The position numbers and the translations under genes were made by a program. 55,375 bases of DNA, taken from NCBI GenBank assembly GCA_022712895.1, contig JAFLJS010000056.1, positions 1 through 55,375 on the forward strand, in the 5' to 3' direction. The notes under the pieces are model-generated. The model was not told the DNA's origin. It saw only the letters and a program-made list of their open reading frames with translations, and ran no database searches. Of this stretch, positions 1 through 8,863 are shown in pieces (the first letter of the stretch is position 1; every line of letters begins with the position of its first letter). This stretch comes from Desulfocapsa sp. (GTDB lineage Bacteria; Desulfobacterota; Desulfobulbia; Desulfobulbales; Desulfocapsaceae).

Positions 1-24
1 GAGATGAACAAGAGGAAAGGACAG

Positions 25-44
25 TTTTTTTTTTGGGGGGGGGG
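25..44. repeat. T10-G10 homopolymer tract
   Basis: Ten T residues are followed directly by ten G residues, then a C. The first 233 bases hold no convincing gene; apart from this tract I see only one REP unit (176-200). The tract could be a slippage-prone site or an assembly-edge artefact, and the sequence alone cannot decide. Confidence 0.8.
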
Positions 45-175
45 CGGTGGGACATGAGGGCCTGATTAGCACCGAATCTCAGGTAACTTTACTATGGAAT
101 TGTAAGAGTCGACCCTATGGACGATTATATTGGGTTAAACTCGAAAAATCGCACGTTCGCGGGGGAAGGGTACAA

Positions 176-200
176 GCGCTCGCAGGGGCGAGCTCCTACA
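176..200. repeat. REP unit (single, downstream of galE)
   Basis: A 25-base palindromic unit of the same family as the REPs near 12.9-13.7 kb, with core GGGGCGAGCTCCTACA. It lies 34 bases beyond the galE stop codon. I see no inverted partner, so it is a solitary REP rather than a REPIN. It was probably mobilised by a RAYT such as the one at 13163-13589 (inference from known REP/RAYT biology). Confidence 0.75.
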
Positions 201-233
201 ACAATACGTGATTAAAGCGAATTTGGGGAGTAT

Positions 234-1247
234 TCAAGAAAATCCATTTGGATTTTCAGACTGCCAGCGCCAGGTATCTTCACACATCTCGTCAAGTCCT
301 CGAGTTGCTTTCCAGCCGAGTTCCTTAGCTGCAAGGGCGGGATCTGCGTAACACTGGGCAATGTCTCCCAGTCTGCGTTCAACGATTCTATAGGCCACTT
401 TTTTCCCGGAAGCAGTTTCAAAAGCCTTCACCATATCTAAAACACTATAGCCATTGCCCGTCCCTAGATTATAAATAACTACACCTGGCTTTAAAGAAAG
501 CTTTTCAAGAGCCTTTATATGTCCAAGAGCCAAATCAACAACATGAATGTAATCTCGGACTCCTGTTCCGTCGGGCGTCGGGTAATCATTGCCAAATACC
601 GAAAGTCCCTGTAACGCTCCGACTGCTACTTGAGAGATATATGGCATCAGGTTGTTGGGGATTCCGTTGGGATCTTCACCGATCCTGCCGCTTTTATGGG
701 CTCCAACTGGATTAAAATAACGAAGAAGTGCGACATTCCACTCAGGATCTGCAACATTCAAATCGCTGAGAATATCTTCAACCATCAACTTGGTACGACC
801 GTATGGATTCGTACACGACAAAGGGAAATCTTCTGTGATAGGGACGGTGGCAGGATCGCCATATACAGTGGCTGAAGAGCTGAATACAATATTTTTCACA
901 TCATGCTCTGCCATGGCACGAGTAAGATTGAGTGTCCCGATGATATTATTTTCATAATATCGTTGGGGTTGTTCGACAGATTCTCCAACAGCCTTTAACC
1001 CAGCAAAATGGATTACAGCATCTATGTCAGGACAAGATCCGAAAACATTGCGTACCGCATCTAAATCAAGCAGATCCACTTCATGAAAGTCAGTTTTTTT
1101 TCCTGTTAGCTTTTCAACCCTTTTTAAGCCTTCAAGACTGGCATTGGATAAATTATCCACAACAACAACTGTGTGACCGACCTCTAGAAGTTCCAGACAG
1201 GTATGGGTACCGATGTATCCTGCCCCACCAGTTACAAGTATGTTCAT
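234..1247 (-). CDS. galE: UDP-glucose 4-epimerase GalE
   Basis: Interconverts UDP-glucose and UDP-galactose in the cytoplasm, supplying galactose precursors for exopolysaccharide or LPS. The 337 residues are the usual length for this short-chain dehydrogenase family. The N-terminal NAD-binding glycine motif GGAGYIGTH is at residues 7-15. The catalytic Ser region SSSATVYG is at 123-130, and the YxxxK pair is Tyr149/Lys153. The C-terminal [12 protein letters not shown] segment is typical of GalE. It sits beside export and PEP-CTERM genes, which fits a surface-polysaccharide role. Only a weak A/G-rich sequence precedes the ATG. Identification is strong; the downstream sugar use is inferred. Confidence 0.96.
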   Translation of the reverse strand: MNILVTGGAGYIGTHTCLELLEVGHTVVVVDNLSNASLEGLKRVEKLTGKKTDFHEVDLLDLDAVRNVFGSCPDIDAVIHFAGLKAVGESVEQPQRYYENNIIGTLNLTRAMAEHDVKNIVFSSSATVYGDPATVPITEDFPLSCTNPYGRTKLMVEDILSDLNVADPEWNVALLRYFNPVGAHKSGRIGEDPNGIPNNLMPYISQVAVGALQGLSVFGNDYPTPDGTGVRDYIHVVDLALGHIKALEKLSLKPGVVIYNLGTGNGYSVLDMVKAFETASGKKVAYRIVERRLGDIAQCYADPALAAKELGWKATRGLDEMCEDTWRWQSENPNGFS

Positions 1248-1780
1248 AATGTTTTCTTTATTTAGCTAAAACTGAATTTCATAACAACCTTACGATCCTA
1301 TTATTTAAGAAAGAGAATCTATTGTATACACTAGGGAAGGGCAATCCTTTTTTGAAAGTGTACTCAAAACTAGTATTTCTACCTATTCAGCTAATTATTA
1401 GCCCACTTTCCTCAGCAAACCGCTTTCCTCTAAGGATAACCGACAAAACTTCACTTCCAAAACAGCAACCCACAATTATATTTTTGTTTTTTTTGATATC
1501 ACTTCCCAACAGAGCTTTGACGTGAACGGCTTGAAATAACAACACCATCGCCTCTACCCTAACAGGGAATACATACCCATCACCCTACATTACCGATACT
1601 TTTTGCCAAGAATAGGTACTTCTACTGATTTATTTATTTGAAAAGAAGTTTATAGTGTTATGAGTTACTAATAATTTGTCAGCAAGGATTACAATTACAT
1701 TTATGTGTCCTACGTTCTCAAATTAAAAACCTAGAAGTTTTTCAGCGGTAAATGCTGAAAAAAAATGGAGGCACGGAAAG
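1248..1780. other. Intergenic region between galE and the PEP-CTERM gene
   Basis: A 533-base AT-rich gap between divergent genes with no convincing ORF. It carries the motif at 1611-1630 shared with the second PEP-CTERM gene, an AT-rich possible -10 (TACTAATAAT at 1666-1675), and a small hairpin at 1738-1762 (TTTTTCAGC, 7-base loop, GCTGAAAAA) just before the ribosome binding site GGAGG at 1767-1771. Unlike the second PEP-CTERM gene, I see no GEMM riboswitch here. Confidence 0.6.
1611..1630 (+). promoter_or_regulatory. Motif shared with the other PEP-CTERM promoter
   Basis: The sequence AATAGGTACTTCTACTGATT matches AATAGGTATTTCTACCGATG at 50833-50852, upstream of the only other PEP-CTERM gene here (17 of 20 identical). 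The core in the second copy is a GGTA-N4-TACC inverted repeat. The position upstream of an AT-rich -10-like element suggests an activator site, perhaps for a LuxR/NarL-type regulator. That identity is inference. Confidence 0.5.
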
Positions 1781-2551
1781 ATGACAAAAACAATTTTGAA
1801 AAGTGCATTACTAGCAGTTGTGGGTGTTGGACTGATGGCTAGTGGTTCTTTGGCAACGCCTTTGGATAGCACTTTGCAGAGTGCGTTAGACATAAGAACT
1901 GAGGGTGGAACCTCATCCGTTAACGTAACGACAGACATGTTAACTGACGATTCAGATAGCGCCTGGGGCATCACCGCATCTTCACAGAGTGCGGCAACTT
2001 TACTCTTTGAGTTCGCTGGATACAAAGCAACCAATAGCTTTGGTATATATGACTTAAATGACAGCAGCAATACGCTCACATTATTTGAGGGAAGCGACTC
2101 TGTTGGTGTTTTAAGCGGTGGAACAACAAGCTTGGGAGTCTCTGAGATTGTAGGCGTAACATATTTCGCATTAAACAATGATTGGGATAATGCGGTTTCT
2201 TTCTCTTCATCAACATTTGGTTATTTCCTTGATGTTCAGGCTGAAAGTAGTACCTGGTACAGCAACACATCTCTCAATACTGATGGCGCGGACCACATGT
2301 TCGCCTATCAAGGTGTTGCTGATCAATTTTCAGTCTTTAATGACGGAAATTATGCCACATGGAATGATAATGAATATATTTTAGCATGGGACGATCAAAA
2401 TGCTGTCTTGGCAGATAATGATTTCACTGATTTCGTAGTTATGGTTGAATCAGTACAACCTGTTCCAGAACCTGCAACCATGCTGCTTTTCGGTACAGGA
2501 CTTGCCGGCTTAATTGGTTTAAGACGAAAAAAAGGTCAGAAAAAAGCGTAA
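1781..2551 (+). CDS. PEP-CTERM sorting-domain protein, function unknown
   Basis: A 256-residue secreted protein. Residues 1-26 form a signal peptide with a Lys-containing start, a hydrophobic core and an Ala-rich end. The C-terminus, from about residue 228, has the PEP-CTERM anchor: the motif VPEPATMLLF, a hydrophobic helix and a basic tail (RRKKGQKKA). Such tails are recognised by exosortases and the proteins go to the envelope or extracellular matrix. The middle is Ser/Thr/Asp/Asn-rich with few Lys or Cys, as in other PEP-CTERM matrix proteins, and I recognise no catalytic domain. A good GGAGG precedes the ATG by 9 bases. A strong terminator follows at 2583-2617, so it is monocistronic. No exosortase gene lies in this window. 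Confidence 0.9.
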   Translation: MTKTILKSALLAVVGVGLMASGSLATPLDSTLQSALDIRTEGGTSSVNVTTDMLTDDSDSAWGITASSQSAATLLFEFAGYKATNSFGIYDLNDSSNTLTLFEGSDSVGVLSGGTTSLGVSEIVGVTYFALNNDWDNAVSFSSSTFGYFLDVQAESSTWYSNTSLNTDGADHMFAYQGVADQFSVFNDGNYATWNDNEYILAWDDQNAVLADNDFTDFVVMVESVQPVPEPATMLLFGTGLAGLIGLRRKKGQKKA

Positions 2552-2582
2552 ACAGACCCCACTTAAACTGCTATTCGTTATG

Positions 2583-2617
2583 AACCCGCCGTAACTTTTG
2601 TTACGGCGGGTTTTTTT
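2583..2617 (+). terminator. Rho-independent terminator after PEP-CTERM gene
   Basis: A perfect 13-bp stem (AACCCGCCGTAAC / GTTACGGCGGGTT) with a TTTT loop runs into a T-tract. It ends transcription of the PEP-CTERM gene 31 bases after its stop codon. Confidence 0.93.
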
Positions 2618-2769
2618 ATCCACCCCATAACACATTGCCATAAGAGAAAGTTAAACCACATGTTTTTTTCAAAAAGACACAAACAGATATATACCATGGC
2701 AAAACCACCTCAAAAATGGTAAATTTAGCTACACTTTTCAAATAACTCAGATATTCTCAGGTGACTCTT

Positions 2770-4008
2770 ATGGAGAAAGTATCTTACACAACCAAACCTT
2801 GTTGTTTGTTTTTTCTCACTCTCTACATCCTTTTTTTTTCATTGTTACTAACTCCAGTACATGCAATACCTAACGCTCAGAGTGATGGGATCACCATCGA
2901 CAATGGTGATCTACTATACGTAATTATCCCCAAAGAAATCACCAGCGAATTCAGCCCCACCGAAAAAAATTATTTCAAAGAAAAAGTAGAAGTTGATCGT
3001 CACGGTTACATATTTCTACCAAGCCAAGGAAACATTAAAATATCAGGTCACACCACTAATCAAATTAGTGAAATGCTCACGAATAATCTCCCCAAGTATC
3101 TCTCTAAAAGTGACAAAGCCTCTGTTAATCTCATAGAAAAAAGACATTATATTCAAATACTGGGCCATGTCACATCACCAGGGTGGTATAACATACCTGA
3201 ATCTGCAAATATTCAGACTATTTTGGGGCAGGCCGGAGGCGTTCTGGAGGGAGCGGATCTTTCAAAAGTCACCATTAGGAGAATGAAAAACGGCAAATCT
3301 AAAAAGATAGCGGCTGATATTCAACAGTATCTAATAAAAGGTAACCCCAGCATACTGCCACCACTTCATGAAAACGATATCGTTTTTGTACCACTGATGA
3401 TGATTGTCAATGATACTGGTGGCAACAATCCATCTGAAGCAAATATCTCTAAAATTCGAATTTTCGGTGCTGTTAACAGTCCCGGTTTATACATGGTTCC
3501 AAAAGGAAAGGAAATGAACCTGCTTGATCTTCTCATTAAAGCCCATGGAGAAACTGCTAATGCCAACCTCGAAAACATCAACATCATGCGTGCGGATGGC
3601 AAACGAGAAACATTTGATATGCAAGCCCTTATCCAGGCTGATGGATCAGAAAACGGTATCATCTTTCCTATGCTTCAGGGAGGAGATATTGTTCATATCC
3701 CACGACGTCGGATTATGGCAACTGACGCCACTGGTAATGTAATATCTGAGCCACAAACAATCACTATATCAGGCCCTGGGAGTAATAGCCGGGGACTGCG
3801 CTCTTTCCGACCTTCGATGACTCCTTTTGAGGCTATTGCACAGGCTGGCGGTGTGTCTGATTTTGCTGATACAAATGATATTATCATCATTCGTAGATCT
3901 GATGGAAAGCAGGAGAATCTTCCGTATAATTACGACAAGGCTTTACTGGGCGAAGAGCCTGATGTGAATTTTGAGCTTCAGGCCGGGGATATTATTTTTA
4001 TTCCGTAG
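2770..4008 (+). CDS. SLBB-domain polysaccharide export protein (Wza-like)
   Basis: Probable periplasmic or outer-membrane component for exopolysaccharide export. After an N-terminal signal peptide (hydrophobic core, cleavage near PVHA-IP) comes a Poly_export-type domain at about residues 40-125 (IDNGDLLYVIIP..., VDRHGYIFLP). Three SLBB-type repeats follow at roughly 125-210, 225-310 and 330-412, each with the pattern G.V..PG.y / QAGGV / GDIIFIP. There is no lipobox Cys, so it may be soluble or anchored otherwise, unlike classical Wza. An in-frame GTG lies at 2761, but I chose the ATG at 2770 because AGGTGA sits at ribosome-binding distance before it. With galE and the PEP-CTERM gene it suggests a surface polysaccharide locus; no polymerase or flippase is visible here. 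Confidence 0.85.
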   Translation: MEKVSYTTKPCCLFFLTLYILFFSLLLTPVHAIPNAQSDGITIDNGDLLYVIIPKEITSEFSPTEKNYFKEKVEVDRHGYIFLPSQGNIKISGHTTNQISEMLTNNLPKYLSKSDKASVNLIEKRHYIQILGHVTSPGWYNIPESANIQTILGQAGGVLEGADLSKVTIRRMKNGKSKKIAADIQQYLIKGNPSILPPLHENDIVFVPLMMIVNDTGGNNPSEANISKIRIFGAVNSPGLYMVPKGKEMNLLDLLIKAHGETANANLENINIMRADGKRETFDMQALIQADGSENGIIFPMLQGGDIVHIPRRRIMATDATGNVISEPQTITISGPGSNSRGLRSFRPSMTPFEAIAQAGGVSDFADTNDIIIIRRSDGKQENLPYNYDKALLGEEPDVNFELQAGDIIFIP

Positions 4009-4032
4009 TTGCTATTGTATGCTGGCACTGCA

Positions 4033-4111
4033 TGTAGTAGAAGGCCCGCCCCACGGGTGATTTAATCCTGTGTTCGGGATATAATTTATCGCCCGCAGGG
4101 GTGGCTCCTAC
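4033..4111. repeat. Divergent REPIN-like inverted pair
   Basis: Two inverted units (4033-4060 and 4089-4111) surround 28 bases. Read outward-in, both have the form GTAG...CC-GCGGGCGAT, related to but distinct from the TCGC..AGCTCCTACA REPs elsewhere in the window. It lies between the convergent SLBB and TPR genes, the usual place for REPINs. Confidence 0.55.
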
Positions 4112-4210
4112 GATTATCACTAAAGTTCTTGCAAGTGTGAAAGGCATCGCTGATTACAAGATTCCGGATCAGGTAAGCGAAAACTCCATGTCCAGAATGA
4201 CGGGTTTGCC

Positions 4211-7057
4211 TTAGAGTATTGTTTGTTGCATCAAAGTCTCAAACAACTTCTTGTCAGCAGCAGACAAACTCAATGAGCCTGCCTTTTCCAATGCATTCTT
4301 GGCAGCCACAACATCCTCTTTCTTCAGATAAACAGCACCCAGGTGTAACTGCGCAGCTCCATATGATTCATCATTACCCAAGGCTTCTTCAATATATTTT
4401 TTAGCCATAAGGAGGGAGCCTTGGTGGTAATATACCCAGCCCAAAGCGTCTGCCCGCAGTGCATCCGTTGGGCTTGCATCGTATGCTTTTTGAGCAAGTA
4501 CCAATGCCTTACTGATATCTTTGTTTTGTTCTGCGTACAGCACCGCGAGATTAGCTGCAGCAACACCATTAAACTCTTCACGTTCCAGGATTCCCTCAAA
4601 CAGACTAATGGCCCTTGCACTGTCCCCATTATCCTTCGCATCAACAGCTGCAAGGAGTTGCTTGTTAAGTTCATTAATTTCGACAAGAATTTCCTGTGCT
4701 TTCACAAGCTCAGTTCCGATAAGTCCTTTGGCAACAGCACCGTTTAGTAACAGTGCAGCTTCCTGATGATTTTTCTGATAATAACGGAGCACTCCCATAT
4801 GATAGACAATGACAGGAGTATCCGGCTTTGCTTCAACTGCGACCTGCAAATGAGGCTCTGCCTGGGAATAGGCCTTTTTCATCACATAAATCCAGCCAAG
4901 GGTATCTGCCACATCAGGATTATCAGGCAGCTTTTGTAAAACATTGCTGGCAAGTTCCAATGCACGCTCAAGATTATTCCCACTCTCACCATAGAGATAG
5001 GCAAGATTATTCATGGCGGGCAAAAAGTCACCCTTTCGTTCTAAAATCATTTCGTAGTACTTTATCGCCTCAGGATTATCTCCTTCAGTTAAATGAATAT
5101 CTGCGATTTTCATTATAATCCCGATATTATCCGGAGCAAGTATCAGAGCTTTCTGATAATACTGAATGGCCTCTGCGACATCCTTTTTGGCTTTATACAG
5201 TTCGGCCAACATAGTGATGATGGCCACGTTCTCCCCTTTATCTGCCATCGGCAAAAGAACATTTTCTGCAAGGTCGACATATCCCTGGGCAAGATAGACT
5301 TTTGCCTTTATGGTTATAGCCTTCGCATTCTCTGGATATTTCACCAAAAAGGAATCAACCACATCCATGGCTTTATTCTGATCCTTTTTCAGCATATAAA
5401 TGCCCACAATTCTGTTTAGAATCTGAGCACTTTCCGGTTTTTCTTCCTCCAGTTGCTTGTACAACGGCAAGGCCTGATCAAATTCTTTGGTAAAGAAATA
5501 GATCTCTGCCAGACGAAATACATGCCAAGAAACTTTCGGCTCTTTTTCCACTAAAAGTTTGGCATCAGCAAGTGCAAGATCAGGCTTCTTCATCTTGAGA
5601 AGAGTAGAAATTCGAAGAGCCCTCACTTTTGTATCAGCGGGTCGTTTTTCTATTATTTTATCGAGTTCATCAAGGCTTGCCTGAAAGTCACCTTTTTGAG
5701 CCAGCAACTTGGCAAGCGCCATCCTAGCCTTCAAAAGTTTAGGGTTTTTCTTTAACGCTTCACTTATCTCAGTGATAGAAATATCCTGAGATTCGTCCAT
5801 AAAAGTTAAACCATATAAAAACTGATTCTCGGCAACATCAGGAGCCAGCTCCTTGGCCTTGGAGAATTGTTCACGTGCTCCAACAAGCTCCTTATCCTTC
5901 ATCATCATCAAACCTTTCAGGTAGTGTCCACGGGCATCACCAGCATTTTCTTTTAACAATGCGTCCACCGAGGCTCTGGCCTGCTCAAACTCGCCTTGTG
6001 CCAGAAAAAGTTCCACGACTTTCGATTTCAAAGCTTTTTTCGATTCATCTGCTGCAATTATGGTCTCGAGGATCTCCTGGGCTTCTTTATAATTTTTCAG
6101 GTAAGAGTGGTAGTCCACAAGGATCATCTGATTGAGCTGCAACTGTGCTTCAGGAGCGGCTTCAACAGCCTTGACAAAATACTTAAGTGCAGTTTCAGAA
6201 TCCGCCTGACGGTGGGCAATCATTGCATACATTCTAAAGAGACCGGAATCATTAATTCCCGCATTTTCAGCCTCAAACAAGATTATTTTTGCCTGCTCTG
6301 GCTGATTTTTTTTCAAGGATAACTGAGCAAGGGACAGATATGGTAAAGGACTTTCAGGAAAACGATTTTTCACCTGCTCAAGGGTCATGACAGTGAGATC
6401 AAATCGTTCAATCTTCTGATAAACCTGAGCCAATGCCATTTGCAAATTAATATTTTCTGGATCTGCCTCTGCCACTTTTTCAAGTAAAGCACGTCCCTCA
6501 GTAACTTTTGCTCCTGCAACCATCATTTTTGCAAGATTTATTTTAATCGAAGTAGAATCAGGATATTTATCAACGGCTTCAGTCATCACCACAATGGCTT
6601 CATCCAGTTTTTTGGTATACGCCAATGCATTTCCAAGAATCAAATAAATATCTTCATCATCACCGTTCACTTCAAGAAATTTTCTACACACCTCTGCAGC
6701 TTGCTCAAGAGCACGGTTTTCAACAAGAAGAAATGCCATCTCTTTTCTGGCATCTTTAAGTGTTGGATCCTGCTGCACAGCACGACTCAATTGACCATAA
6801 GCCTGCCTCGAATCCCCCTTCTGACGATACACCTGTCCAAGCTTAAAGTGCGCCGTAGCCATCTCAGGATTTTCCTGCAATGCTTTTTTAAACCAGATAA
6901 CTGCCTCATCGAGATTATCTGCTTCCATGGCACTGATGCCCTGTTGAAAGAGTTTTTCGGGATTATCACTGGAGCAACCGTATCCTCCGACAAGAACAAG
7001 AAGTAAAGCAGCTAAAAATAACAAACGACCCATAATCTGTTTTTTTGTACAAATCAT
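4211..7057 (-). CDS. prsT: PEP-CTERM system TPR-repeat lipoprotein (PrsT-like)
   Basis: A 948-residue protein of about 20 tandem tetratricopeptide repeats (recurrent A...G....A...Y..A and P.....A..NLA patterns) behind a lipoprotein signal. The hydrophobic segment LLFLAALLLVLVGG is followed by YGC, giving a lipidated Cys near residue 28. Length and architecture match the PrsT family of TPR lipoproteins that accompany exosortase/PEP-CTERM exopolysaccharide loci. It probably acts as a periplasm-facing scaffold for polysaccharide assembly or export. A second start, MGRLLF at residue 9, is possible. The gene is bracketed by 12-bp inverted repeats at 4198-4209 and 7059-7070. The TPR lipoprotein call is firm; the PrsT assignment is likely, given the nearby PEP-CTERM and SLBB genes. 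Confidence 0.85.
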   Translation of the reverse strand: MICTKKQIMGRLLFLAALLLVLVGGYGCSSDNPEKLFQQGISAMEADNLDEAVIWFKKALQENPEMATAHFKLGQVYRQKGDSRQAYGQLSRAVQQDPTLKDARKEMAFLLVENRALEQAAEVCRKFLEVNGDDEDIYLILGNALAYTKKLDEAIVVMTEAVDKYPDSTSIKINLAKMMVAGAKVTEGRALLEKVAEADPENINLQMALAQVYQKIERFDLTVMTLEQVKNRFPESPLPYLSLAQLSLKKNQPEQAKIILFEAENAGINDSGLFRMYAMIAHRQADSETALKYFVKAVEAAPEAQLQLNQMILVDYHSYLKNYKEAQEILETIIAADESKKALKSKVVELFLAQGEFEQARASVDALLKENAGDARGHYLKGLMMMKDKELVGAREQFSKAKELAPDVAENQFLYGLTFMDESQDISITEISEALKKNPKLLKARMALAKLLAQKGDFQASLDELDKIIEKRPADTKVRALRISTLLKMKKPDLALADAKLLVEKEPKVSWHVFRLAEIYFFTKEFDQALPLYKQLEEEKPESAQILNRIVGIYMLKKDQNKAMDVVDSFLVKYPENAKAITIKAKVYLAQGYVDLAENVLLPMADKGENVAIITMLAELYKAKKDVAEAIQYYQKALILAPDNIGIIMKIADIHLTEGDNPEAIKYYEMILERKGDFLPAMNNLAYLYGESGNNLERALELASNVLQKLPDNPDVADTLGWIYVMKKAYSQAEPHLQVAVEAKPDTPVIVYHMGVLRYYQKNHQEAALLLNGAVAKGLIGTELVKAQEILVEINELNKQLLAAVDAKDNGDSARAISLFEGILEREEFNGVAAANLAVLYAEQNKDISKALVLAQKAYDASPTDALRADALGWVYYHQGSLLMAKKYIEEALGNDESYGAAQLHLGAVYLKKEDVVAAKNALEKAGSLSLSAADKKLFETLMQQTIL

Positions 7058-7155
7058 CGCAAACCCGTCATATTAATAAGAGTTGAGAATACATCCCTAC
7101 GAATTAAGACATCATTTCAATCAATTTTACCAATTTTATCAGCGATTGTACAGGA

Positions 7156-7371
7156 TTAAGCGTTTTCTTTTTCAATCGCCAAGGTCTTCTCAATCCAACC
7201 AAGACGGATATGATATTGCTGACCGGCATCAACCCATTGCTCGCAGCTATCTTCTATCCCCTTTTTAGGATATTGTTTTACCGTTTTATCCACTCGACAA
7301 ATACCTGATTTTGTATCTTCCACTCTAAATGTCTTGCAGTTCAAACAAGTTCTCTTCTGTAAATATATCAT
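7156..7371 (-). CDS. Small four-cysteine protein at the end of the bio operon
   Basis: A 71-residue ORF of unknown function. It starts 9 bases after the bioD stop codon, so it is probably co-transcribed with the biotin genes. It has four cysteines, Cys9 and Cys12 (CLNC), Cys25 (SGIC) and Cys43 (DSCEQW), which could bind zinc or an iron-sulfur cluster. The N-terminal CxxC plus spaced C..C resembles small metal-binding domains. No signal peptide or membrane segment is visible. I do not recognise the family and infer no role in biotin synthesis beyond position. Confidence 0.65.
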   Translation of the reverse strand: MIYLQKRTCLNCKTFRVEDTKSGICRVDKTVKQYPKKGIEDSCEQWVDAGQQYHIRLGWIEKTLAIEKENA

Positions 7372-7380
7372 AGTGTACCT

Positions 7381-8070
7381 CTACTTTTCAGCCAGCTGCC
7401 GCCATGAAATATGATCTATAGCCTCAGGCAATTCATTCATGGATTCCAGATCGACAATCCTTGATGGAAATTCGTGTTTTGATAATGCATCTAAAAAAAC
7501 TTTACGGGAATCTTCTGCAATGATACTATCGCTAGCATTGTAGCAATTATAGACAATACCATTCACGTGGATATCTCGGTTTTTTACCAGCTCCAACGCA
7601 GCCAGCGTATGGTTAATGGAACCAAGCCGTGGACTTGTGACAAGTATCAGCGGATATCCCTGCTGTTCCAAATAATCGAGAAATGTGTCATCACGGTTTA
7701 GAGGAACCAGCAAGCCACCTGCACCCTCCAAAATAACATGATCAAAATTTGCAGCTAATTTTTCAGTAGCTTTAGTTATATTGAGGGTATCAATGGATTG
7801 GCCTTCCAGCTCTGCAGCAAGATGTGGCGAACAAGCTTTTCGAAAAACATAGGGACAGGTTAGTCCGTTTCTGTCCTCAGGCAACAGAGCGATCCCCATT
7901 AATTTTCGATGGGTAATGATATCTTCTGCAATGCCACTACATCCTGTTTGTACTATTTTCTGAGTAATTACAGAATGGCCATTCTGGCCAAGCAATTTCG
8001 CCAACAATCCGGTGACGATAGTTTTACCGATATCAGTATCAATACCACTTACACAAGTTACTTTTCCCAT
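7381..8070 (-). CDS. bioD: Dethiobiotin synthetase BioD
   Basis: ATP-dependent closure of the ureido ring of dethiobiotin from 7,8-diaminopelargonate and CO2, the penultimate step of biotin synthesis. The 229 residues are normal for the family. The P-loop variant GIDTDIGKT is at residues 9-17, and the later motif ILEGAGGLLVPL is the conserved Mg/ATP-contacting segment. Its start codon overlaps the bioC stop (TAATG), indicating translational coupling. Cytoplasmic. Confidence 0.96.
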   Translation of the reverse strand: MGKVTCVSGIDTDIGKTIVTGLLAKLLGQNGHSVITQKIVQTGCSGIAEDIITHRKLMGIALLPEDRNGLTCPYVFRKACSPHLAAELEGQSIDTLNITKATEKLAANFDHVILEGAGGLLVPLNRDDTFLDYLEQQGYPLILVTSPRLGSINHTLAALELVKNRDIHVNGIVYNCYNASDSIIAEDSRKVFLDALSKHEFPSRIVDLESMNELPEAIDHISWRQLAEK

Positions 8071-8840
8071 TATCGCCTCTTGAGCAGATAACAGGAGGAT
8101 GAATAGCTCACGGGTATTCCTTTTTGCGTGGCAAATTGCTCTGTGTACTGATTTTCAAAGCTTTTCAATGATTTTTTGTTCCACTTATATTCACTCACAC
8201 CGCCAACTCCTGTGTCACGAATGTGGCTGAGTATTTCTCTTACTGTGGGGAAAAACAGGGTATCACAAAAAGAGTGATACTGCATAAGTTCGAAATCAGG
8301 TTTGAGCAATGTTTTCAACTCATCTTCTGCCACATAATCCAGTTCAACATTTGTAACAGTTGAAAATTCCATGAGAGTTCCAGGGGTGAAAAGGGAAAAT
8401 GCGAGCCAGGAACCAGTGTCCAGCTCTGTACCAAGTCGTTTTATAAATGCGGGAAGATCACTGAGCCATTGGAAAGTTGCACCGGATATAACAAGGCTGA
8501 GACCAGAAGGCAGTGCAATCTTCTCAATATCTCCAAACCAGGGAATGAATTGCGCCGTTTTTTCGGAGGAAAGTCGTGTTTGCAATAACGCCTCAAACTC
8601 TGGTACCAGATCATTACAGTAGATTTTCCGCACTCTCTTTGCAGCACACAACTTTGCGGTAAGCGTTCCTGTGCAACAACCTATTTCAAGGACTGAGTCA
8701 AAGGCTGCGTTCGGCGCCTGATCCAATGCCTGCAACAATCTGTCGCCTAACCAGTTCTGTACTGTAGCAGCCCCATCATAGGTATGCATACTACGCCGGA
8801 AACATCTGGCTATTCTGTTTTTATTTAGATTCAAAACCAT
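8070..8840 (-). CDS. bioC: Malonyl-ACP O-methyltransferase BioC
   Basis: SAM-dependent methylation of malonyl-ACP (or malonyl-CoA), which disguises it as a primer for pimeloyl chain synthesis by the fatty-acid machinery. It has 256 residues. The N-terminal helix RCFRRSMHTYDGAATVQ is typical of BioC, and SAM motif I is VLEIGCCTGTLT at about residues 50-61. The motif carries a second Cys where most BioC have Gly (EIGCGTG), a small oddity. It lies between bioG and bioD, which close the same pathway branch. Confidence 0.93.
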   Translation of the reverse strand: MVLNLNKNRIARCFRRSMHTYDGAATVQNWLGDRLLQALDQAPNAAFDSVLEIGCCTGTLTAKLCAAKRVRKIYCNDLVPEFEALLQTRLSSEKTAQFIPWFGDIEKIALPSGLSLVISGATFQWLSDLPAFIKRLGTELDTGSWLAFSLFTPGTLMEFSTVTNVELDYVAEDELKTLLKPDFELMQYHSFCDTLFFPTVREILSHIRDTGVGGVSEYKWNKKSLKSFENQYTEQFATQKGIPVSYSSSCYLLKRR

Positions 8841-8863
8841 GAAAGATACTCACCATCAACTCT

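Noticed and set aside
1631-1780. Possible second GEMM riboswitch before the first PEP-CTERM gene
   Set aside because: The chance string GGCACGGAAAG resembles part of the core, but the other conserved elements are absent.
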